DNA from: Botryllus schlosseri
Lineage: Eukaryota; Chordata; Ascidiacea; Stolidobranchia; Styelidae
Direction of reading: 5' to 3'
DNA: 20,766 bases
Assembly (NCBI GenBank): GCA_000444245.1
Contig: ATSW01012591.1
Location: forward strand, 1-20,766
A program made the translations under genes and the position numbers. How positions within the stretch are numbered: position 1 is the first letter of the stretch; every line of letters begins with the position of its first letter. Below the pieces are notes generated by a model. That model did not search any database and was not told the origin of the DNA. It saw nothing but the letters and a program-made list of their open reading frames with translations. Positions 16,901-20,766 of this stretch are shown piece by piece.

Positions 16901-19690
16901 AAGAGATTTCGCAGAAATCAGGCCGCGCGTGATGCGCCCCTTACGTCGCCTGTGATTTATCGATCGGAATGATCAATTTAATGACTACATCGCAACGCAT
17001 CACGAAATCTCGTATCAGTTACTGTAAAAACGAGCGAGGCCGCGTTTTCAGCCTGTTTTTGACATACGTCAACTAGACTTCTCTACGCCGTAATGCCCTA
17101 AAAACGATATGTCATCCTCTTCAGTTTTGCGCGAAAAATTGATGACGTACGTTCGCCGTTTTAACTCGAAACGATCTACATAACCGGTGCCTCATTACCG
17201 GCGACACAAAGGGTTCGCGGGAAATTACGAGAGGCGATTTATGCGTAACAATGGGGATAGCTACGTGTCCCGAGGCGAGGGTACTCCTCATTACATGCTA
17301 GGCTGTGAATCGGCTATCAGTGTACAATGTTTTGGGGTAGAACAAAGAAGATGTGTCGTTAGAACATGCCGCAATTTAGGCACAAACGGGCTTCAGTTGC
17401 AGCCACTTATAATGGAGATAATTTAATGCAACTACACTCGAATGGGTTAGTACATCTTCAAAGAATCTTCCATTTTCAAGTAGCTTAGAATCGAATTGAA
17501 GTCATTGCCGGATCCGGATACGATCACGTTATCTTACTTCAAATCCTGTTATCCCAGGCAGCATATCCTACAGCACTACACAGTGAGTTTAGTGAACACT
17601 TCTTTCATTGTGCTGGTTACCAATTAGGGCGATGTATCCGTTACAAGCGCCTACGTAACATGACATACACAACGTAATATTACATACCTATATGATGTTC
17701 TATTTGCAACTACCGCGCAGAAGCCTAACATTACCTCGTGAATCAAAAGCGCGCATTAAGACATCCGCATAAAGAAAATCACTGTAATTACAGGGCAACG
17801 CTTAATTTACAAGAATGCCCGCGCTGCACTTGGCTTTCATTTGATTGACGACCGAGAGGAGAACGGGCAGATATCGCGATAATGGCCGCTTTGCGCGGTG
17901 GGCATTAAATCTAATCAAAACGTAGCAACGCGCAGTTAGGCTGCGGCGTCGAGGGAGAACAAGTTCCGCAGGGGTGGAAGGTCAAATGCTCACGTCACGG
18001 AGAGCAGATACTACACTGTAAACAAAAACGGTATCTTTCCCCTACTTCCATCAAGGCATACGGCAGGCGTTCCCAACCTTTTCGACTCCGTGGCCCCCTT
18101 TGATTATTCAAAAAACTTCGTCTTTCAAATATTGAAAAAATTAAAATACAAAGCATCATTTTACTTAAAAAACTACTGTATACAATTATTGGGAGTCGAC
18201 ATAGATATGATTAATTGCAAAAATGATCATTTTACAAATTTTTTCATGGCCCCTGAAAAGGGTCATAACGCGCACAGGTTGGGAAGCCCTGGCGTAGGGT
18301 ATGAATCAGAAAACGTAATAGGCACTTTCCGGTATAAAATATTGCTTTCACACCCATTTTAATGGGTGGAAACAAGTCAAATGCTCAAATTTGTATAAAG
18401 ATATATCCCAGGGCTGGAATGATTTGTTTCTTATAACAACTCAATCACTGTAAGCAGTATTCTATAAGGAGTATTATCGAAGCCAGAGATGGAGCAACAA
18501 TAAGATCTGTCTTATTCCGTCGTCTTATTATCTTATTTACACTTTTTCACGGATATGACGGAACCAAGATCGTAATTCGGCCAACGGCTATAACTACCCC
18601 GTACTACGAACATAGTATCGGGTATCTTACACAGATAATCCCCCGAAAGGCATGAAGATAAGATCACAATAATTGGCAGAAAATGCCACAAAATAATTTA
18701 GCATTGAATTGGAAAAGTGGCACAAAGACCCCCCCTCGTGTTACGGTATTCAGAACCAGTGATTTCAATCAACAGAATTTCACTCCAGGCAAAGTTTTGC
18801 AGAATGCTATCCACGCCACTACCTGAGCGACCAAGTCTTAGCCGTAATTGAATCCTAGGAATACGGCGCGCATTCAAATCAGATTGTTGCGCCATCAGAA
18901 AAACGAAACTGATTCACGCCACACTACAATACCAGTAGACTGCTCGTCCTGAGTATCGCAATATTACAGCCCAATAAAAGCAGCTTCTGATCGCAAAAAT
19001 TCCGTATACGTATCCGCAGCGGAGCGAGACACATGCATACACACTTACAAGTTCAGCGAGTTCGTTCAGGCTCTAGCGAATCGCGAGAGTCAAGTGCACC
19101 TCACCCCTAGCGTAATTCCCGCTGCGTCACCTCGTAACAATATCAAGTACAGATTAGAGCAAGCAATTGCACTACGCGGATAATGCCAAAATCGATTCCG
19201 TTTTAAACTTCAAACGCAGCAAGCTTAAAGCAGTGTGCAGTGTGTGCACGTGCACACTGCACATGCACAGGCAATGTATGGCGTCTGTCTGCACAGTAGT
19301 GAGGTGATACACCGAATATGAAGCATTGCTACTTGACATATAGCAGTAGCGTATAGAACACACACAACATCACGATTCAATCCAAGTTATCAGTCTATAG
19401 ATGCACTCCGTTGGATGCAACCCGGTTTAAAACGTGAAATCCAACCAGAAACGCCGATATATCCATAACAATAAGTAATAACAGCCAGAATCACGCAGAG
19501 TCCTTGCGCGTGGGACGCTACTTACTGAATTCGTGACTAGGATCGTCTCGTCGAGGATAATTGCCGCGGCCCATAAGTCCCTGATGCATCGTTCCTATTT
19601 GTCCCTGGGTAGACATGGCCTCCATGGGCGTGTCGCCGTGTCTGGCGTAGTGGTCTTGGTACTGCCGCTGTTGGCTGAACATGCTTTCCT
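4695..19690 (-). CDS. IRF-family transcription factor gene, 3' part (eight exons, 5' incomplete)
   Basis: Seen: eight minus-strand exons (19690-19526, 10619-10456, 10197-9999, 7573-7401, 7112-6966, 5894-5733, 5666-5556, 4919-4695) join with GT-AG introns and consistent phases (1, 0, 1, 0, 0, 0, 0) into 447 residues ending at TGA. Residues from exon 4 to exon 7 align by eye with the IRF association domain (IAD, IRF-3/SMAD-like fold): YRG.LV, HGCRI, FGP.DLEQ, RGLLL, KRLCQSR, KLER, FF..L..F, LPD and FG..W. Known of the family: IRFs bind GAAA-containing DNA through an N-terminal five-tryptophan domain, and the IAD mediates dimerisation and partner binding in innate immunity and development. No DNA-binding exon is visible, so the gene start lies beyond base 20766. 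Subfamily is unclear: KRLCQSR resembles IRF4/8, while HGCR and FGP..LEQ resemble IRF5/6. Confidence 0.92.
4987..5369. mobile_element. MITE with perfect 20-bp terminal inverted repeats, in the last intron
   Basis: AGGGTTGCATTTAAAACAAA at 4989-5008 has an exact reverse complement at 5349-5368. Direct copies of GCTAAAA at 4980-4986 and 5370-5376 flank it and are a candidate 7-bp target duplication. The 383-bp body has no open frame of note and is AT-rich. It carries two TGACGTCA palindromes (5293-5300, 5315-5322). It lies in the 636-bp intron between IRF exons 7 and 8. The superfamily is not identified; length, ends and lack of coding are typical of a non-autonomous DNA transposon. Confidence 0.8.
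5556..5666 (-). CDS. IRF exon 7: last IAD strands, FG..W motif (short exon)
   Basis: It has 37 codons, phase 0 to 0. The donor is GTAATT at 5555-5550. The acceptor is AG at 5668-5667 in the context GTTACGTTAAG, with a branch-like TTTAGTAAC about 20 bases upstream. The peptide begins IEIKISFGQTWSMKNPLDKN and ends in LISLVIIPRAAHYMLTK. This matches the family pattern V.LCFGEE(F/W)PD....KLI...V.P..AR.L, which closes the IAD. The acidic EE of vertebrates is QT here. The acceptor is weak; GAG|ATC two codons further in would also keep frame. The exon is too short to stand out as an open frame but is required for domain completeness. Confidence 0.9.
5667..5732 (-). other. 66-bp intron between IRF exons 6 and 7
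   Basis: This is the shortest intron of the gene: GTAAGC donor, AG acceptor preceded by GTTACGTTA, possible branch site TTTAGTAAC. Its length is a multiple of three, but reading through it gives a stop (TAG) after 13 codons. A competing TTTTAG acceptor inside it would also give an immediate in-frame TAA. Confidence 0.75.
5733..5894 (-). CDS. IRF exon 6: IAD, KLER and FF..L..F segment
   Basis: The acceptor is GCATTCCAG ending at 5895 and the donor is GTAAGC at 5732-5727. It has 54 codons, phase 0 to 0. It begins VFFMSPESNQNEPEKLER, then VVFDYRNFFTQLRKFA and ends AHSAKLPD. IRF4/8 have the order RVF...NKLERD....VFDT..F...L..F....G.LP, so order and spacing are kept. Reading through the donor meets a stop after 13 codons, so correct splicing to the next exon is needed for a full IAD. 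Confidence 0.95.
5895..6965 (-). other. Intron between IRF exons 5 and 6
   Basis: This 1,071-bp intron has no gene or repeat that I can support. A perfect 10-bp palindrome TTTCGCGAAA (6926-6935) lies about 30 bases past the exon 5 donor. Confidence 0.7.
6966..7112 (-). CDS. IRF exon 5: central IAD
   Basis: The acceptor is CTCGTTTTTCAG ending at 7113 and the donor is GTGCGT at 6965-6960. It has 49 codons, phase 0 on both sides. Key segments are LLKNVQRGLLLSLQ (equivalent to LL..LERG..L in IRF4/8 and LLDVLDRGLIL in IRF5/6) and NGTIVAKRLCQSR, matching the highly conserved ..YAKRLCQ.R strand of vertebrate IRFs. This is the strongest single family signature in the window. Both this exon and the previous one use a GTGCGT donor. 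Confidence 0.95.
7401..7573 (-). CDS. IRF exon 4: N-terminal part of the IRF association domain
   Basis: The acceptor is GCTCGACAG ending at 7574 and the donor is GTGCGT at 7400-7395. After the split Ser codon come 57 residues. They include LDVLVHYRGALVMNQHV and LHGCRIHYG, the opening beta strands of the IAD, then FGPQDLEQ at the end. In IRF5/6 the equivalent is HGCRLFYG...FGP.SLEQVRFP, and in IRF4 it is LYYR..LV...EGCRI. A longer loop (about 20 residues, SGLQHIATVAHELPSHV) lies between HGCRI and FGP. A hAT terminal repeat begins 53 bp upstream of the acceptor, at 7627. Confidence 0.93.
7627..7700 (+). mobile_element. hAT-type terminal inverted repeat, fragment
   Basis: CAGTGGTTATCAACCGTCGG starts at 7627 and continues with GTCCACCGAACAGG, resembling the common hAT end CAGTGGTTCTCAACC..GGTCCGCG. 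The opposite end was not found, so the right limit is arbitrary. A GC-rich stretch at 8310-8355 (GCGGCCCGCTGG, GGGTCCGCTAGC) may belong to the same or another hAT remnant. The end lies 53 bp from the acceptor of IRF exon 4. Confidence 0.5.
7828..7906. repeat. Foldback repeat with 27-bp arms
   Basis: The arms at 7828-7854 and 7880-7906 are reverse complements at 22 of 27 positions, with a 25-bp spacer. The unit contains GAATAAT.TATTC....GAAATAAAC. A third copy lies at 9560-9586. Extended similarity (AATTGTATATTGAAG at 7907-7921) shows the right arm belongs to a longer repeat. Confidence 0.7.
9223..9389 (+). repeat. Diverged direct repeat pair
   Basis: GTTGAAATTGTGTCAAATTT at 9223 and GTTGAAATCGAGCCAAATTT at 9352 start two copies of a roughly 38-base unit (about 29 identical positions), 129 bp apart. 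A shorter relative (GTTGAAAATTTTGG) lies near 9132. This is probably an old tandem duplication in the intron between IRF exons 3 and 4. Confidence 0.5.
9544..9605 (+). repeat. Third copy of the foldback repeat unit
   Basis: CTTCAATATACAATTGAATA here is repeated in reverse complement at 7900-7922, and the downstream CCGAATTTTTTCGGCTGAC matches CCGAATATAATCGGTTGAC at 7855-7873. The pair of inverted copies 1.6 kb apart could be the ends of one larger element, but no coding remnant is seen between them. Confidence 0.6.
9999..10197 (-). CDS. IRF exon 3: Q/S/P-rich linker leading into the IAD
   Basis: The acceptor is TACTTCAG ending at 10198 and the donor is GTAAGG at 9998-9993. It has 66 codons plus one base, phase 0 in and phase 1 out. 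The peptide starts LHRTTSNGNSNQRQQQHQNR, then has a proline/serine-rich half (NPVSSPVG, PPEPVSLQPPSQ) and ends SHSDQSP. Low complexity suggests a flexible linker, and several SP pairs could be kinase sites (inference). The phase joins exactly to the first IAD exon, regenerating AGC (Ser). Confidence 0.85.
10374..10395 (+). repeat. Solo end related to the 4987-5369 MITE
   Basis: AGGGTTGCATTTTAAGCAAATG here resembles the MITE terminus at 4989-5010 (AGGGTTGCATTTAAAACAAATG), differing only in the middle. No matching inverted partner was found nearby, so this is probably a truncated copy. It lies in the 8.9-kb region's neighbour sequence, just 3' of IRF exon 2. Confidence 0.5.
10456..10619 (-). 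CDS. IRF exon 2: P/H-rich linker
   Basis: The acceptor is CGCAG just above 10619 and the donor is GTAAGC at 10455-10450. The exon completes the split Ser codon, then encodes 54 residues starting RMRVKDSGHLNVVPPPIDDQ and ending in the His-rich GHGHHHNE. It ends in phase 0, matching the next exon. An acidic stretch (DDQELEF) is followed by proline- and serine-rich sequence, typical of an unstructured activation or linker region. No known domain is seen. It is separated from the next exon by only 258 bp, but from the previous exon by 8.9 kb. Confidence 0.82.
10620..12347 (-). other. 3' part of the 8.9-kb IRF intron
   Basis: No gene is recognised here. TGACGTCA palindromes occur at 10831-10838 and 11324-11331. 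Short open frames (minus 10935-10699, 11304-11071) show no family signal. Confidence 0.55.
12348..12400 (+). mobile_element. Possible hAT end fragment
   Basis: CAGGGGAGCAACATATGGCT starts at 12348, followed 23 bp later by a second ATATGGCTCTTT. This resembles hAT ends of the CAGGGGTGGGCAACATGCGGCTCTTT type. The preceding eight bases ATCTATAG would suit an hAT target duplication, but no downstream copy or opposite end was found. Confidence 0.4.
12401..13869. other. Intronic DNA without recognised feature
   Basis: No gene, repeat or regulatory block stands out. The sequence CCAGGGTCTAATAAGGAGGC near 13630 faintly resembles a transposon end, but has no partner. Confidence 0.5.
13870..14150. promoter_or_regulatory. 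CpG-dense intronic block with IRF-like and E2F-like words
   Basis: CpG-rich sequence within the 8.9-kb intron contains GAAACGTGAAGTGAA (13925-13939, including the IRF-type core GAANNGAA), TTTCGCGG words, GATAA and TAAT words, and TTTCGCGC (14126-14133, E2F-type). A candidate intronic enhancer or alternative promoter is inferred from composition and motif density only. Confidence 0.35.
14640..14820. promoter_or_regulatory. Intronic block with two GAAA-bearing inverted repeats
   Basis: CGAAAGTT (14716-14723) and AACTTTCG (14730-14737) form an 8-bp inverted repeat with a 6-base spacer. GAAACTC (14762-14768) and GAGTTTC (14772-14778) form a second with a 3-base spacer. Each arm contains the GAAA core that IRF DNA-binding domains recognise. 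Binding is not shown. Confidence 0.35.
14821..16360. other. Intronic DNA without recognised feature
   Basis: I see no gene. A short degenerate TTAGGG-like stretch lies at 15553-15600. Open frames of 60-83 codons here show no family resemblance. Confidence 0.5.
16361..16497 (+). repeat. Dispersed repeat R1, copy 2
   Basis: This is the partner of the copy at 4418-4558. It lies inside the 8.9-kb intron and is flanked by TTGTGACGCAAC and AACGTCAC words. The two copies have small indels relative to each other, so they are old. The family is unknown. Confidence 0.6.
16621..17140. promoter_or_regulatory. CpG-dense intronic block with E2F-like and GAS-like words
   Basis: By hand count about 44 CpG lie in 16621-16980. 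The block contains GCGCGAAA at 16838-16845 and TTTTGCGCGAAAA at 17125-17137 (E2F-type), and GATTTCGCAGAAATC at 16905-16919, which holds TTCNNNGAA, the STAT/GAS consensus. It may be a regulatory module or an alternative promoter; no first exon is evident. Confidence 0.35.
17141..18063. other. Intronic DNA, with a smaller CpG-rich patch at 17830-18000
   Basis: No gene was recognised. The patch at 17830-18000 holds ATATCGCGATAA and several GCGC words. The plus open frame at 17187-17426 has no family signal. Confidence 0.45.
18064..18291. mobile_element. Complete non-autonomous hAT element (MITE)
   Basis: The left end CAGGCGTTCCCAACCT (18064-18079) and the reverse complement of the right end, CAGGGCTTCCCAACCT, agree at 14 of 16 positions and match the common hAT end CAG.G.TTCCCAACC. 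Inside both, GTGGCCCCC and the complement of GGGGCCATGA continue the similarity. The flanks GCATACGG (18056-18063) and GCGTAGGG (18292-18299) agree at 6 of 8, fitting a diverged 8-bp hAT target duplication. The 228-bp body is AT-rich and lacks transposase. Confidence 0.8.
18292..19230. other. Intronic DNA without recognised feature
   Basis: No gene or repeat is supported. A GAAAAACGAAAC word near 18898 is a loose IRF-like match (three-base spacing rather than two). Confidence 0.5.
19235..19262. repeat. Inverted repeat (cruciform-type) centred on an E-box
   Basis: GTGCAGTG (19235-19242) and CACTGCAC (19255-19262) pair exactly around a 12-base loop. An alternative register gives the perfect 16-bp palindrome GTGTGCACGTGCACAC (19242-19257) centred on CACGTG. 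It lies in the intron about 260 bp 3' of IRF exon 1. Confidence 0.7.
19526..19690 (-). CDS. IRF exon 1 of those visible: Q/M-rich linker
   Basis: The acceptor is a strong pyrimidine run ending TTCTTTTTCAG, and the donor is a perfect GTAAGT at 19525-19520. The exon has two bases of a split codon, 54 codons, then one base (A) of a serine codon completed in the next exon. The peptide begins ESMFSQQRQYQDHYARHGD and ends with RRDDPSHEF. It is rich in Q, M, G, R and D and looks disordered, as expected for the variable linker between an IRF DNA-binding domain and IAD. Assignment to the IRF gene rests on strand, exact phase match with 10619-10456 and composition, not on a domain hit. It could carry an alternative start, since several Met codons are in frame. 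Confidence 0.75.
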
Positions 19691-20766
19691 CTGAAAAAGA
19701 ACGTCCTGCATAAACTCTCGGTGCAAAGTCGGCCTGTGAGTAAGATTATGCGGTATTTTGTTTGTGTATTCGTGATTTTGCATGGCTTACATTTGCAATT
19801 TTTATCTAACGTACGCACTTATCAATTTCAACGTCTGGTGCCAAAAATAGTCAATTCATCCCTACCCTAAGACCTATAAGCCGCATCAACGCGTGAAGCC
19901 CTTATTACTTGGGACCTTAGACAATTGTTCTGGATTTTTTTCATATTTTGATTCGAATTGATTCGGATTTTGATTGGAAAATAAGTAGTCCTTTGAATCG
20001 GACCAGATGATCATAAATTCTTTTGAAATTCATTCTCGAAAATCGAATATAGAATGTGCTCACTGCCCATCTACGTATATTGTACGGAGGACCAAAGGAC
20101 CATCCATATTTTTAGCGCGAGACAGAATGCATTAACATGTAAAACTTGTATTCAGTCGCGAAACAGGCTCAAGACTACAGCGTGAAATCGCAAGTATATC
20201 AGGTATCGCGTGTGATTGTAATTCATCATCAATTTTGTATTTTATCGCAGCAGTCCCATGGTGATATGGGGAGACAGATACAGCGAAATAAACGCCGAAA
20301 CGTATAGGGACTGCATCAGCGCACTGCCAAGAAAGGATGGGGCGAGTGTCAGCCGATAAAACTTAATGACGGGTTGAATTATCCCAAATTCGATCCCGGG
20401 AAAGGTTGACTACAATTGTGAAGGCCATTTTGTTGACTCACACGCCAATGTAAGAAAATATCAACGTTACAATTGCGCATTTGATTGCATTGAATGCAAT
20501 CATACAATATGGTTCCCAACTGTACGCACTTATGCCGTACGTGTTTGTCGAAGCAGGCTACGTCACAATCCATCATGTAACAGCACGCAGGCCACTTATT
20601 GGAGATATTTTGAAAGACTATACTATACAGACAGAGATGTATGTGTCTTGTCGTTATTGATGTTCACAAAATCAGCAGCGTTTTAAACTTAACACGCGCA
20701 ACGTGCTAACGCATATACTACAATATAGTTATTGATCCAGAATTACTTGTGGTGCCAGTACTGAGT
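19691..20766 (-). other. Intron 5' of the first visible IRF exon
   Basis: No exon of the tryptophan-repeat DNA-binding domain is seen on the minus strand here. A 19-base near-palindrome GATTGCATT-G-AATGCAATC lies at 20483-20501. Otherwise no feature is recognised. Confidence 0.5.

Noticed and set aside
17187-17426. 79-codon plus-strand frame
   Set aside because: No family resemblance, no splice sites that fit the host gene and on the opposite strand.
19537-19818. 93-codon minus-strand frame over IRF exon 1
   Set aside because: It is a different frame from the one that matches the splice phase of the next exon and shows no family signal.
20483-20501. Near-palindrome GATTGCATT/AATGCAATC
   Set aside because: A single 9-bp-arm inverted repeat in AT-rich intronic DNA is not clearly above chance; it is noted only within the intron entry.

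Overview
The window looks like invertebrate metazoan DNA: AT-rich, not CpG-depleted, intron-rich, and littered with degraded DNA transposons and short repeats. It is dominated by one minus-strand gene, the 3' part of an interferon regulatory factor (IRF) family transcription factor. IRFs are animal-specific. The mixed subfamily character of the encoded domain and the frequent TGACGTCA and TAGGCCTA words make a marine invertebrate plausible (a tunicate is a guess), but the species cannot be fixed from sequence alone.

Gene layout. Eight coding exons read right to left: 19690-19526, 10619-10456, 10197-9999, 7573-7401, 7112-6966, 5894-5733, 5666-5556 and 4919-4695 (stop). All junctions are GT-AG and every codon phase agrees across the introns, giving 447 visible residues. 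The first three exons encode a Q/M/H/P-rich linker. Exons four to seven encode a complete IRF association domain (IAD, about 197 residues), including a short 37-codon exon (5666-5556) that supplies the conserved FG..W strand. The last exon encodes an acidic tail of about 74 residues. The N-terminal tryptophan-repeat DNA-binding domain is not present and must lie beyond the right edge. The intron between the first two visible exons is 8.9 kb.

Non-coding landscape. Left edge (1-1522): a decayed hAT DNA transposon copy with recognisable transposase pieces and a terminal inverted repeat. Positions 1523-4420: downstream intergenic DNA with a microsatellite and a striking CpG-dense block (about 3900-4380) carrying an E2F-type palindrome. 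A MITE with perfect 20-bp terminal inverted repeats (4987-5369) sits in the last intron. Introns also hold a complete non-autonomous hAT element (18064-18291), other hAT ends (7627, 12348), a foldback repeat (7828-7906, third copy at 9560) and a dispersed repeat (copies near 4418 and 16361). The 8.9-kb intron contains several CpG-dense blocks with E2F-like, IRF-like and GAS-like words, which are candidate cis-regulatory modules. No other protein-coding gene, RNA gene, CRISPR array or viral element could be supported.
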